Source: Prorocentrum cordatum
Taxonomy: Eukaryota; Sar; Dinophyceae; Prorocentrales; Prorocentraceae
Reading direction: 5' to 3'
Assembly: GCA_963575745.1 (NCBI GenBank)
Contig: CAUYUJ010002064.1
Span: 12,501 to 76,500 of the forward strand
Length of the DNA: 64,000 bases
In this document: piece after piece, positions 29,041 to 40,257 of the stretch
How positions within the stretch are numbered: position 1 is the first letter of the stretch
Layout of the letters: the number at the start of each line of letters is the position of its first letter
Notes under the pieces: model-generated
The model's input: the letters and a program-made list of their open reading frames with translations, nothing else
Told to the model about the DNA's origin: nothing
The model's database searches: none
Program-made: the position numbers and the translations under genes

Positions 29041-29222
29041 ACCCATCGGTCGGAAGAAGTAGGTAAAACAATGAAGTAGGAAGGCGTTGTGAGTAGATTG
29101 GGTGCCCGAGCGCACCCTGAAGAGGACGGAAAAGGTGACGCCACTCCATCATTGAAGTAGGCAGGCGCTAAAGTAGATTGTAATCTGGAATTTCAAAAAT
29201 ACCTACTTTCAACGACCGATGG
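29041..29222 (+). mobile_element. Family K MITE, copy 2
   Basis: ACCCATCGGTCGGAAGAAG start, ACTTTCAACGACCGATGGAT end. Confidence 0.92.
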
Positions 29223-29229
29223 ATACTTA

Positions 29230-29420
29230 CCTGTATTGAGAATGTGACAGGCCCTGAGCACCGACCTGACGAACAAATCGGTGTCGACCGCGCCACACGC
29301 TTTCGCGCAGTGGGCCGGACGGCTCGGCTTCGCAACGTGCCCCCTCTCTAACACCTTCTACTCGAAAGATGGAGCCCACGCTCGTAAAATTGGTTACCCG
29401 GCTCGACAACGAGGGGACCT
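29230..29420 (+). pseudogene. Coding-like fragment, part of a repeated gene remnant
   Basis: Plus-strand frame FAQWAGRLGFATCPLSNTFY then SKDGAHARKIGYPARQRGD. Similar peptides occur at 29603-29860 (SSDFKAGPISNTSFSRDGIT) and 34730-34990 (PSDFGTCPISSTFAAKAGIT). No splice sites and no known family. K copy 3 separates this piece from the next. Confidence 0.4.
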
Positions 29421-29602
29421 ACCCATCGGTCGGAAGTAGGTAGAAACATTACATCGGAAAGCGTTGAAAATAGATTGGGTGTCCGCCCGCCCCCTAAGGA
29501 GGACGGAAAAGGTGAAGCCACTTGATCATTGAAGTAGGAAGGCGCTTAAAGTATATTGGAATCTGGGAATTCAAACATATCTACATTCAACGACCGATGA
29601 GT
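29421..29602 (+). mobile_element. Family K MITE, copy 3, between 25-bp repeats
   Basis: ACCCATCGGTCGGAAGTAGG to CGACCGATGAGT. Flanked without gap by 25-bp direct repeats 29396-29420 and 29603-29627 (23 of 25 identical). Confidence 0.95.
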
Positions 29603-29930
29603 ACCTGGTTCGACAACGAGGGGACCTAATCGTGCCGCATCGGGGACCCCACGGTCGACGTGTTGGCCGAAAGCCTTCCTTGCGAGCTGGCGAAGGTGAC
29701 AAGCTGCGGGGAGATCTTAAGCGGCACCCCGAGGAAGTTGTGAAGGGAGTAGTGGGCCGCTGCAGGGAGGTCCCCATGTCCAGCGATTTCAAGGCAGGCC
29801 CAATCTCTAACACCTCCTTCTCAAGGGATGGCATAACGATGGACACCAATTTTTATGAAAATGAACGCCAAATACTGTTATGTATTTTCCGCTACATAAA
29901 TGTTTGGCCGAGCAATTACGGCTGTAGCTG
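29603..29930 (+). pseudogene. Coding-like fragment, second copy of the remnant
   Basis: Frame LVRQRGDLIVPHRGPHGRRV ... RAGEGDKLRG ... SSDFKAGPISNTSFSRDGIT and on to MDTNFYENERQILLC. The frame across K copy 3 is shared with the upstream fragment. Ends in satellite-like sequence. Confidence 0.35.
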
Positions 29931-30039
29931 CACTGCATGCTACAATCAACAAGTTGTCCCAGCGGGCAGGCTGTGTTCGCGACATGGCATGCGTATTGGC
30001 GGGATACTAATGCAGCGGGAAACATGCATGGTAGCAAGG

Positions 30040-33000
30040 AAGATGCACAGAAAACGCTCTGGTTGGGACGGATCCTGGGGCAGGGACGAATTTTACAAAG
30101 AGAACGCTTGAGCTGGGAAGGATGTTTGCAGGCTAGGAAGGATTTGCACAGCAAACGCTTGGACTGGGAAGGATTATGGGATTAGGAAGGGCTTTAAGCA
30201 GGACACGCGTTGGTTTGTGCGAACTTTGGGGCTGAAGAGGATTTTGCGCAGAAGCGCTGGGCTGCGAAGGATGTTGGTTTAGCATGGTTTTAGACAGAAG
30301 ACGCCCGAATTGGGAGTGATTTGGGGCAAAGAGAGATGTTATAAAGAACGCGCCTGAGCTGGGACGAACTTTGGGGCTAGGAAGGAGTTCGAATAGGAAG
30401 CGCGTTGGCTGGGGAATTCTTGGGGCTCGGAAAACATTACACCAACAACACATGGGATAAGCAGCATTCTTAGGCTAGGAAGGACTATGCACAGAGATCG
30501 CCTGCGACGGAAAGGACTTTTGGACCAGGGAAGATTCTGCATAGAACGCGCTTGGGGTAGGAAGGATTTTGGTTAAGCATGGTTGTAGACAGAAGACGCC
30601 CGAATTGGGAATGAGTTGGGACTACTAGAGATGTTACGAAGAACGCGCCTGAGCTGGGACGAACTTTGGGGCTGAGAAGGGGTTCGAATAGGAAACGCGT
30701 TGGCTGCAGATAAGATTGGGCCTCGGAATGACTTTACACCAGAAACACATGGGATGGGAAGCATTATGAGGCTAGGAGGGACTATGCACAGCGATCGCCT
30801 GCGACGGGAAGAACTTTTGGACCAGGGAGGATTCTGCATAGAAAGCGCTTGGGCTAGGAAGGATTATGGTGTCATGAAAGATTTCAGAGTTAAAACCTTG
30901 GGCCGGAATGATTTTGGGCCTATGACAGAATTGACACAGAAGACGCCTGAGTTGGGAAGAACTTGGGGGATAGGAGAGGGTCTACAAATACGGCGCATGG
31001 ACTGGGAAGGATTATTTGGCGAGGATCGGCTTCAAATGGGAAAGGCATGAGCTGTGACAAAAAAAACGGAAGCTAGGAAAACATTAAACAGAAAGTGTTT
31101 CGACTGGGAAAGACTTTGGGATTCGGACGGGTGAGTAACAAAGAACGCATGGGCTGGAAAGGATTTTGGGACCACGAAGGATTCCACTCGAAAAAAACGC
31201 ATAGGCTGTGGCGGATGCTTGGGCGAGGAAATATTGAAAGAAGAGCACGCCTTGGTTGGGAGGGATTTTGGTGCTAGGACGGATTTTGAACAGAAAACGC
31301 CTGGGCTAAGGAGGATTCGGGTGCTAGAAACGATGTTGCGAAGAAAACGCATGGGCTGGGACGGATTCTTGGGCTAGGAAACATTTAGAACAGAACGCGC
31401 TTGGGCTGGAACGGAGTTTTTGGCCTGGGAAAGAAATCAACGAAGAAACGCTTGGGTTGGGACGGATTCTAGGGGTAGGAAAGATGTTACACAGAACAGC
31501 GCCGGGGCTGCACCATTAAACAACGCTGGGCTGGGACGATTTTTTGGGCGAGGGTGGAGTGTACACAGGAGGCGCCTGGGCTGGAAAGGATGTTGGGGCT
31601 ACGATGGGTTCTACAGAAAACAAAATACCTGGGCTGGGACGGACTCGAGAAATGAACAGATTTTGAACAGATAACTCTTGTGCTGAGAAGGATTTTGGGT
31701 ATGGGAATGATTCTACACAGAAGGCGCATGGGCTGGGGAGGACTTTGGGTCTAGGAATGGTTTTACACATGCAGCGCCGGGACTGGGAAGGATTTAGGTG
31801 CCAGGAAGGACTTCAAACAGAAAACGCATAGGCTGGGGCGGATGCTTGGGCGAGGAAATATTGAAAGAAGAGCACGCCTTGGTTGGGAGGGATTTTGGTG
31901 CTAGGACGGATTTTGAACAGAAAACGCCTGGGCTAAGGAGGATTCGGGTGCTAGAAATGATGTTGCGAAGAAAACGCATGGGCTGGGACGGATTCTTGGG
32001 CTAGGAAACATTTAGAACAGAACGCGCTTGGGCTGGAACAGAGTTTTTGGCCTGGGAAAGAAATCAACGAAGACCGCTTGGGTTGGGACGGATTCTGGGG
32101 GTAGGAAAGATGTTACACAGAACAGCGCCTGGGCTGCACCATTAAACAACGCTGGGCTGGGACGAATTTTTGGGCGAAGGTGGATTGTACACAGACAGCG
32201 CCTGGGCCGGAAGGGATTTTGGGGCTGGAAATAAATGGAAAGCGCTTGGACTGGGGCGGATTGTTGGGCAAGTAAGGGTGTTGCTAGGAAAACTCTTCTG
32301 CTGGGAAGGATTTGGTGCCAGTGAGGCATTCAAACAGAAAACGCTTGGGGGCTGGGACAGTTTCTGTGGCTGGGGATGAGTATAAACTGAACGCGGTTGG
32401 GCTGGGACGGATTTTACGTCTAGGACGGATTGATCGAAGAACACGCTTGATCTGGGACAGAATTTGAGGCTCGGGACGGTTTCAAACAGAAGCCGCATGG
32501 GCTGGGACAGATTTTTGGGCGAAGAAGTACTGTCAACAGAAAGCGCTTGAGATAGAAACGAGGTCCAGGCTAGGAAGGATTTTACAGACAATGCGTTGGC
32601 TGGGCAGGATAGTTCGACCAGGAAGGGTCTCAAGCAGCAAGGGTATGTGCTGGGAAGGGTCTTTGGTGCAAGGATGGGTTTACATAGAAGACGCTCGGGC
32701 CGGGAATGCGTTCGGGGTTAGGGCGGCGTTTAAATAGAACACGCTTGGGCTGGGACGATCTGTCTGGGCCGGGGCGGCTATTTCAGGGATGGCGCGTGGG
32801 CCGGGACGGACTTTGGAGCTACGCAAGACTTTACAAATGAAGCGCACGTGATGGAACCAATTGTGGGGCTAGGAAGGATTTAAGCCAGAAGACGCTTTGG
32901 CTGGGACGGGTCAGATTAGGCATGATGTTCAACAGAAGACGCCTGGGCTGGGAATGATTTTGGAGGCCAGGGAATATGCGATATATATATATATATCTAT

Positions 33001-33545
33001 ATTATATATATAGATATATATATATATATAGAACACTCTGGGGCTGGCACGCATCCTTGGGCTAGGATGGATTTGATAAGGAACACGCCTGGCCTGGTCA
33101 TGGTTCTGATGTTAGGAAGGGCTTTCAAACAGAAAGCGCTTCGGCTGGGGAGGATGTTGGTGTTCGGGGAATGTTACACAGGAAACGCGTACACCGGGAC
33201 GGATTATGGGGTCGGGGGGTGATTTTAACCAGAAGATGCTTGGGTTGGGATGGGTTCTGGTTGAAGGGCGGAAGTTGATCAGACAACGCTTGGGCGGAAA
33301 AGGAGTCTGGGACCAGGAAGGATTTTAAGGAGAAGCCGCTTGGGTTGGGAATGCGTTCGGGGGAGGATTTTACAGAGGCAACGCTGAATGTTGTTCGGAC
33401 TAGGATGCTGTTTTCACAGAGTACGCATGGGCTGTAGAGTATCGTCTGGGCCAGAACGGACTTTGATCAGAAAGCGCTCGGGCTGGGACGGATTCTGGGG
33501 TTGGGGAGGCTTTTGCAGAGAACATGCTTGGGTTGGGAAGGACGT
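30040..33545 (+). repeat. Degenerate ~60-bp satellite, forward part
   Basis: More than 50 units built from GCTTGGGCTGGGAAGGATTT and GGGGCTAGGAAGGATTTTAC plus ACAGAAAACGC. Each unit is two half-repeats. Higher-order duplications exist: 30276-30570 against 30571-30865 (offset 295) and 31197-31600 against 31823-32226 (offset 626, near identical). A short (AT)n palindrome sits at 32982-33030. Confidence 0.95.
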
Positions 33546-33574
33546 GGGGGCGAGCCCGTTCTAACACCAACACC

Positions 33575-34440
33575 CGTCGCAGCCCAAGCGTCTCTTGCTT
33601 AAAAATCCTCGCTGGCACAAAATCGGTCCCAGCCCAAGCGTCTTCGCTGTAAACTCATTTTCTGTGAAAAATCCGCCCTAACCCCAAAATCAGTCCCAGC
33701 CCAAACGTTTTCTCTCAAAAATCCGTTCTAGCCGCAAAAATCCGGCCCAGCGCGGCTTCTGCGTTAAAACACAAGACTGGCCCCCAACATACATCACAGC
33801 CCAAGCGTATTCTGGTTTAGATCCTTCCTGGTCCAAGAAAACCTCCGGGCCAGTGCGCTGTCTGTGTCTAATCCTTCCTGGCTCCAGAAACGTTTCCATC
33901 CCAAGCATTTTCTGTGTTAAATCCTTTCTAGCCCCAAACCCTTCCAAGCCCAAGCGATCTCTGTTAAGCACCCTTCATGTCGCATCACATGTTTCATGGC
34001 CCATGCGTTTCCTCATCCGAATCCTTCCCAGGCCCAAATCTCCTTTCCTGTCCATGCGTTCTCCCGTGCCAAATCCTTCCCAGCCGCAAAACCCTTCCCA
34101 GCCCCAACGTTTCGGTTTGAAACCCTTTCCGGCCCCAGAGTCCTTCCCAGCCCAGGCGTTATCAGTGCAAAAATCCGAGCGAACCCCGACATTCTCCCCA
34201 ACCAAAGTGTTGTTTATCCTTCCTAACACCAAAAGCATTCCCAGTCAAGGCGTCTTCTGTGGCAAATCATGCCGAACCCCCACTCCTTCCTGCCCATAGC
34301 GCTTTGTTGACCCAGCATTCTTTCATAATGCCAGAAGGGTCTTCCCAGCCCAATGCGTTTTCAAAAGACTTCCCACCCCAACGTTTTGGTTTGACTTTCA
34401 CTGTGATTCGGGACCCTCCCAACCAATTCTTGCTCGATAT
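33575..34440 (-). repeat. Same satellite, inverted part
   Basis: Units now read as the complement: CAGCCCAAGCGTTTTCTGTG and AATCCTTCCTAGCCCCAAA. The orientation switch is between about 33545 and 33575. Confidence 0.95.
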
Positions 34441-34551
34441 CCTCTTTGTCTGAAGATGCTTCTCTCACGGGCGTTTCGCGCGGGCCTACATGACGAATGA
34501 TCGTTCCATCATTGCTGTAACTGCAGCGCGCGCTGAAGCTCATAATGCCTA

Positions 34552-34705
34552 CAGTCGGCCTTGATAGGAGAGAACACGCGAGAGGACACAAGACCCTTCT
34601 GAGGGCTACATCGCCATAGGAATGCACGAAGGCACGTGTCGCGAGGCACAGGACACAAGGGTACCCTTGAGCTGGCAGGGTCGCCCTACTCATCCGGGCC
34701 GACTG
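34552..34705 (+). mobile_element. Family Q MITE, copy 2
   Basis: TA|CAGTCGGCCTTGATAGG and, inverted, CAGTCGGCCCGGATGAGTAG. 154 bp; the right flank is TG instead of TA. Confidence 0.9.
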
Positions 34706-34729
34706 TGACCCCATTGGCGCTGCATTGTC

Positions 34730-34990
34730 GCGGAGAAAAAAAACGACTAGTACCACGAGTGGATCTACTCGGGCCTCACAATGCACCTCATTATCGACCT
34801 GTCGGCTGCCCGTCGCGCGGGCGAGAGAAGGTGACGAGTGTCGAGGAGAACTGGGCCGAGACCATACGGCGCGCCATGGTTGCCATGATGGGGCTTCCAA
34901 CAGCACTACGTCGAGGCCCACAAGCCCAGCGACTTCGGAACGTGTCCCATCTCCAGCACGTTCGCTGCAAAGGCTGGCATCACGGTGGAC
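34730..34990 (+). pseudogene. Coding-like fragment with frameshifts, third copy of the remnant
   Basis: Three frame pieces in order: YHEWIYSGLTMHLIIDLSA, then KVTSVEENWAETIRRAMVAM, then QQHYVEAHKPSDFGTCPISS. They overlap with single-base shifts, as in a decayed gene or an assembly with indels. Shares the SDFxxxPIS motif with 29.2-29.9 kb. Confidence 0.45.
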
Positions 34991-34996
34991 CCGCGT

Positions 34997-35200
34997 TCGC
35001 CGGAGGGGGGAGGAGGGAGGAGGGATCAGGGAGGGGGGAGGGAGAGGGGAGAGGGGAGAGGGGAGGGGGGAGGAGGGAGGGGGGAGGGAGGAGGGCGGAG
35101 GGAGAAGGGAGGCTGGAGGAGGAGGAGGAGGGAGGAGGAAGGAGGGAGGAGGGAGGAGGCGGAGGAGGGGGAGGAGGAGGCGGAGGGGGAGGAGGAGCGA
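34997..35200 (+). repeat. GGGA/GGA purine tract
   Basis: About 200 bp of GGAGGGAGG-type sequence. Confidence 0.95.
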
Positions 35201-35319
35201 AGCTGGGAGCCAGGTGCGACAACGAGTGGGACCACCCCCGTGCCAAATCGGGAGTCTCGCGATCGACCCCCGGGGGATCGGCGGCCCTCCCCGCCGCCGT
35301 TCTACGCTTCCCTCTCCTC

Positions 35320-35640
35320 CGTGTCATGCTTCCCCGCCTTTCCCTCCTCCTCCTCCTCCTCCTCCTCCGCCTCCTCCTCCTCCCGTCTGCCCATCCTTGC
35401 CCCCCCCCTCTTCGGCTCCCCCCCGTCTTCGCCTCCCCCTCCCTCCCCGTCGCCCCCCCATCCCCACCCCCCCCTCCAGTTCCATCTCCGCCTCCACCTC
35501 CACCTCGTCCTCGTCCTCCCCCTCCACGTCCTCTCGACCCTTCTCATCCTCCCTGCCCCCCCTCCCCTCCGTCCCCCTTCCTCCCCACTCGCATCCGCCG
35601 CCGCCGCCCCACGGCGCCGAGGTCCTTGAGCAACACTTCC
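35320..35640 (+). repeat. Pyrimidine-rich tract, CCT/CCCC
   Basis: Long C/T block with (CCT)n at 35344-35395 and CTCCACCTCCAC repeats. Only 130 bp after the opposite purine tract. Confidence 0.9.
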
Positions 35641-35829
35641 CTCGGCGGCCGCGTTGACGCCTGGAACGGCCCCTCGAAAGCGGCCGGCCCCCGCCGCGGA
35701 GGGGGGCGGTCGTCGGCGCGGCAGCCGTACCGCCGGCGCCGTCCTGTTCATCGTCCTCCTCCCACTCGTGGTTGTCGTCGAGTCGTCGTACTCGTCGTTC
35801 TCGTGCTCGTCGTCGTCCTCGTCCTCTTC

Positions 35830-35935
35830 ATCCCCTCCCCCCCCTCCCCCTCCTCCTCCTCCTCCTCCTCCTCCTCCTCCTCATCCTGCGTTTCCTCCTC
35901 CTCCTCCTTTTCCTCTTTTTCGTGCCTTGCCATAA
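35830..35935 (+). repeat. (CCT)n microsatellite
   Basis: Pyrimidine tract preceded by a GTCGTC/GTCCTC run from 35765. Confidence 0.93.
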
Positions 35936-36052
35936 ATTGAACTTCGATTTCCCATGGGAAACCTCAGGAGAACCGAAGGTACACTGCAGAACAAGCAAGG
36001 AACACCGAGCCCCTCCCCAACGAAAAGGGTTCCTTCTTCAGGGCCCCGACTG
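35935..36052 (+). mobile_element. Family S MITE, copy 2 (left-truncated)
   Basis: Matches the right half of S copy 1 from CTTCGATTTCC to GGGCCCCGACTG|TA. On the minus strand its terminus begins exactly at the donor of the next exon. Confidence 0.85.
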
Positions 36053-36055
36053 TAC

Positions 36056-36133
36056 CTACATTTCTCCAGCTCCTCCTCCTGCTCCTCCTCCTCCTCCTCC
36101 TCCTCCTCGTCCGCCTCCTCCTTTTCTTCCAGC
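36056..36133 (-). CDS. Predicted 78-nt poly-Glu exon
   Basis: Minus strand: pyrimidine-rich acceptor TTCCCACGACAG|GCTGG and donor AAATGTAG|GTACAG. The frame is LEEKEEADEEEEEEEEEQEE then ELEKC. The intron would begin with the family S inverted end (GTACAGTCGGGGCCC). The frame continues open upstream (DNPSSQPGGPTSGPADLPP), so the acceptor is a best guess. Confidence 0.5.
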   Translation of the reverse strand, partial: AGRKGGGGRGGGGGGGGAGGGAGEM

Positions 36134-36179
36134 CTGTCGTGGGAAGACCCAGAGAGAAGAGGGGGACGACGCAAACGAG

Positions 36180-36430
36180 ATAAAGGAGAGGCGGGACGAG
36201 TAGGAGGTAAATCCGCCGGACCGCTTGTGGGGCCACCAGGCTGCGAGGATGGGTTATCAGCAATGCAAGTACCAGTCCTGAGCTCCTCGGTCCCAGTCAC
36301 CGTTCCAATGCAATGTCCAGCCTCCACTTTGCGATGTGATAATTCGATTGCCCTCTTCCTAATGATCCGCGTGAAGAGGGGGGAGGCCGAAAAGGAACCA
36401 TTTACCCCCATGGCCATAGGACATGGACAA
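36180..36430 (-). other. Open, moderately coding-like minus-strand segment
   Basis: IIRKRAIELSHRKVEAGHCI and TGTEELRTGTCIADNPSS are in the frame of the poly-Glu exon. Could be exon or retained intron. Confidence 0.3.
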
Positions 36431-36492
36431 ATACACACATACGCCAAATTCGCGCCCCCAGGGCAATACTCCTTGAAAAACTTCAGGGACGC

Positions 36493-36666
36493 ACTGGCCC
36501 GGGTCCATCCAGACCTAGGTCAGTCAGGCCTTGCAAGATCCTATAACATCCTGCAAGATCCTGCGGGCTCTTGCACCCAAGCCTGGGTCAATGCAACCCT
36601 GGTCCAGCAGGATCCTGCAAGATTCGGCGCTCTGGCTGACCCCCGTTTGCATTGACCCCGTGTCGT
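36493..36666 (+). mobile_element. Family D element, copy 5
   Basis: GGCCCGGGTCCATCCAGACC start, CTGACCCCCGTTTGCATTGAC end. Confidence 0.88.
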
Positions 36667-36839
36667 AAGCTGCGGAAGCTTGCAACATATTCGCTCTGCC
36701 AGATCTAGAACCCTTTCGAACATTACTTCAGAGTCGCGCACCCGCGGCCAATTTCCATAGTAGATACGCGCTCCCGAAGCAGAATGTCATAGCAGAGTGT
36801 GGGCAAGCTTGGACCTGAAACAATGTCACTCTAGTTATC

Positions 36840-36998
36840 CATGTTGTGCAATATATTTGGCGCAACGTATGCAATGCAATGCATGAGGTGCAATACATGA
36901 AGTGCGAGCAATGTTGTGAAGTATATGTTGTGGAACCCGTGTCGTGCGATGTTGGTTGCGCCGTATATGTGGTTCACCTTCTACGTGGGGACACACGC

Positions 36999-37029
<31 letters not shown>

Positions 37030-37530
37030 TATATTTATATATATGTAGCACACATATATAAAAACTCTTACCACGCAATCGATGTAATGCGATACAAGGT
37101 GGTTTCGTATAGGCGGTGCAGCGCGTGCGGCGCAATCAATGTCGTGCCCTCTATGTGTTGCGATCAGTGCTGTGAAATATCGGTTGTGCGATCTAGAGTG
37201 TGCAATGTGTGTGGTGCAATGTACGAGTTGCAAACAATACTGTACAAACGACGAAATGCAACAGATGTGGTGCGATCGGCGTTGTACAATCTATGCTATG
37301 AGATGTTCAACATTTATGGTGCAATATGCGCGCCTATGGGGAGCAACCTATGTGGTGCAACACGTGTTGTACAGCAGTGCGCGCCGTGCAAACTATGTAG
37401 TCGATGTGGTGCGATCTATGTTGCAAATTCGATGCTCTGCAATGTATATGGTGCAATCAATGTTGTGCAACCTATGTGGGGCCATCGACGTCGTGCAGTC
37501 TAGGCGGTGCAAACAATGTGGTGCAATTCG
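36840..37530 (+). repeat. Degenerate 15-bp array (TGTGGTGCAATCTA type)
   Basis: About 45 variants of GTGCAATCTATGTTG. The 15-bp period gives a five-residue repeat in translation, but composition is not conserved. An (AT)n tract interrupts it at about 37000-37050. A few more units occur at 38110-38180. Confidence 0.88.
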
Positions 37531-37559
37531 CCCTGCCGAACTCGAGCTTGTCAGTCAAC

Positions 37560-37950
37560 CCCACTGCTCGCACAATCATCCCGCCCACTCACCCGCAACT
37601 TGGTTGGCTACGTAAGCCATGCGGCGGCGATTGTCATGACTGCTCGGCGCTGCCTGGCGCACCGGCGTGATCGCGCTAGCGCGCGCAGGCTCGGCTGGCG
37701 CGCGCGACTGGGCCGCATGGTTTTTTTGGACAGGGAGCGGGGCCACCCCAGCACGCGCGCAAAGGCGCACGAATGATGCCGACACGCGCGCGCGCGAGAG
37801 GCCCGTCTGGTCGCGTTTACTGAAACTGTTGCAGAAGACACACGGTTTCCTAAGAAATTCGCAACATCGCGCATCGATTTTGGCAAACTCATGTTGCAAA
37901 ACATGTTCGAGGCACTCGATTTTGCAATCCCTATGAACCTACGGCTTTTC
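37560..37950. repeat. ~400-bp dispersed repeat, copy 1
   Basis: Shares CCACTGCTCGCRCAATCATC and CGCAACTTGGTT at one end and CTAAGAAATTCGCA / ATCGCGCA at the other with 38190-38830. Confidence 0.7.
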
Positions 37951-38189
37951 TTGGATGATGTTGCAAATTCGAACCCGGCCTGGCTGGAATGGTAAGACTT
38001 CATTTTTCCAGTGGGCGATGGGGCAGAATCAAAAATAATGTGCGCATTCCCAAGAGGGTCGATCATCCAAACTTCGCGGGGTGGTGGTAGATGATAGCTC
38101 CTTTTCCTGAACGGAAAATCCACGCGGTGCAGTCTACGCGGTCCAATCTAGACGGTGCAAATTATGTGGTGCCTGTTGTTTTGAAGAAA

Positions 38190-38830
38190 ATGATGGGATT
38201 ACAACTCCACTGCTCGCGCAATCATCCCGCCCACCCACCCGCAACTTGGTTTGCAAAACTCATTGGGCCGCGATTCCGATGAGTGCTTGGTGTTGGTTGG
38301 TGCATCTCTGCGGCAGCGCTACCCCCACGAATGCTCGCGCGCACGACGGCAAGCTGGTTTGGCGCGACCGACGCGGCCACGGTGGCGCTGACCGCTGAGG
38401 ACTTACCAGCGGGTACTGCTGTGAGAGTCGGTGACCCGTGTGGGCGCGGTATCATGGCGACGTCGACATAGACACGATGAGGATGATAACGATGATGGTG
38501 ACGATGATGGCGATCACGACGGCAAGGAAGATGACGGCGCTGATGCTGATCACGCCGATGACCATGACGGTGTCTTCGCGACGGTGATGAAGCTTTTGGA
38601 AGGAGTCTGGCATGCGTGCGCGGCCGATGCGCGCAGGTGGCCAGCATGGTATTATTTGACAGGGATCGTGCCCTCCCAACACGCGTTTGAATGATTTTGG
38701 CATGCGGCGCGACAGGCCAGCTTGGTCGAACTTCATGAATACGTTGAACATCCGGTGATTGTCTTAAGAATTCGCAGGACCGCGCGCGCAACCATTTCTT
38801 TCGAAAACTGGTCCCGCAACGGAAATATGT
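38190..38830. repeat. ~400-bp dispersed repeat, copy 2, with insertion
   Basis: As copy 1 but with about 200 extra bases near 38430-38600 (GATGATAACGATGATGG). These translate on the minus strand to a hydrophobic run (VIFLAVVIAIIVTIIVIIL). That run probably reflects ATG/ACG repeats and not a gene. Confidence 0.6.
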
Positions 38831-39097
38831 TTGTTAGATGTGTTCGGACCACTCGAATTTGAAACTGCGCCGACGGTTTTCGAAAGATTTCGGCATGCGC
38901 GCGACGACGCGCGCGTGTGCTCTGCCTCTTGTCTCCTGCATGGGATTCTCGCGAACGGATGACTTCTTATAAACGAGTGCGCGCCCACATGTTTTTCTGC
39001 AGAGGGTGAGAGGGGGGGGGCGATCAGGGACTGCATGAGATGCTATCACTCCATGTTCAACACGAACGATAGGGCGAAATCGCGTGACAGTTTTTGG

Positions 39098-39291
39098 ATG
39101 CTCGTTCTGGGGACCTTCCTGGAGCCACTCGCTCCACTCGTGCGTCGAAGCTGCGTCGAACGTCAGTCGAGTTGGGTCGACCCTGAGTCGGACCTGAGTC
39201 GAACCTCAGTCGAACTCGAGTCGAACTTGAGTCGAACTGGGGTCGAACAGATCCGTTAGGTGGGCTCCAGGAAGGTCCCCGAAACGAGCAT
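39098..39291. mobile_element. Hairpin element W with a 12-bp minisatellite core
   Basis: 29-bp TIRs (ATGCTCGTTCTGGGGACCTT; 27 of 29 identical), 39098-39126 and 39263-39291. The core is about eight copies of GAGTCGAACCT. No clear TSD. Confidence 0.9.
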
Positions 39292-39529
39292 CGGACAATT
39301 TGGGCACAAAAAGGCGGACCGTGACGTCCGGCGGGGGCGGGGACATCGGAATACCCTTCCTGACAAAAGAGCACCCGTGCGAGGCAACGACGGGGCGGCG
39401 GCGGCGGCAGCACCGCCGCCAGACTGGCACCCGGGCCCGGACGACGGGCGGCGACGAGGCGGCAACGCAACGGCGGACGGCGGCATCATAGCCGCCAGAC
39501 TGGCTTCCGGGCCCAGTTCCCGTTAGAGC

Positions 39530-39800
39530 AAGGCGCAGGGACCCAGAAGTGCACCGCCTGAGGGATCACGCCAGGCCTGCGCCCTCGAGGCCAGCACCCA
39601 GACGAGTTTTGCGCCCAGGTCCGTGCTCAAGAGTCCTCAAATCCCTCGCACGTTGCGCTGAACGTGTGAAGTACACCAGCCTCGCGCCTCCGAGGCCAGA
39701 GTCCCCTCCGGAGCACATCAGGTTCGCGCTCTCCCAAAAACAGGATCCCCTGTAAATTACGCTAGGCTTGCGCTCCCGAGGCCGCGATCACCCCTAAACT
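39530..39800 (+). repeat. Degenerate ~60-bp tandem repeat
   Basis: CGCGCCTCCGAGGCCAGAGT, GCGCTCCCGAGGCCGCGATC and GCGCCCTCGAGGCCAGCAC mark about four units. Confidence 0.7.
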
Positions 39801-40257
39801 ATTCCTGATTCGCGCCCTGAGAAGGAGACAAAGCATTCCACAACAACTCCAACATCACAAGATGCTTGCTGAATGCCAATCACCCTCGCGTGATGCTCCC
39901 AGGAGCTTCCAAAACAGCGCCGACACGTCCCAGCATAGTTCGGACATCTCCTTCTCTGATAGAGGGAGCCTGTGGCGGAGGGCGAAGCCTGCACGTATCA
40001 TATCCCAGAGATCCTAGCCATGATCGAACAAGCAAGCTGCCCGCAAGCGGCTATGCAATAACGAGCAAATCACTGCGCATCCTCCTCGGGTAAGCCCAAC
40101 AAACTCCACACAGAGCACACGGAAAAGACGGGCGGAGGCGATGGGAGGGGAAGGGACAGGGGGGGCGAACACAGGACCAGAAAACGCTGGCCCCGCGCGC
40201 CAAAGACAGGGGGGAGCCAAGCGCCGATCCAAAAAGTCAGCGCGGAGCTCCAGAAAG

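Noticed and set aside
32982-33030. Promoter-like TATA region
   Set aside because: It is an (AT)n palindrome inside the satellite with no associated gene.
38452-38751. Single-pass membrane protein on the minus strand
   Set aside because: The hydrophobic run comes from GATGATAACG-type simple sequence present in only one of two repeat copies.
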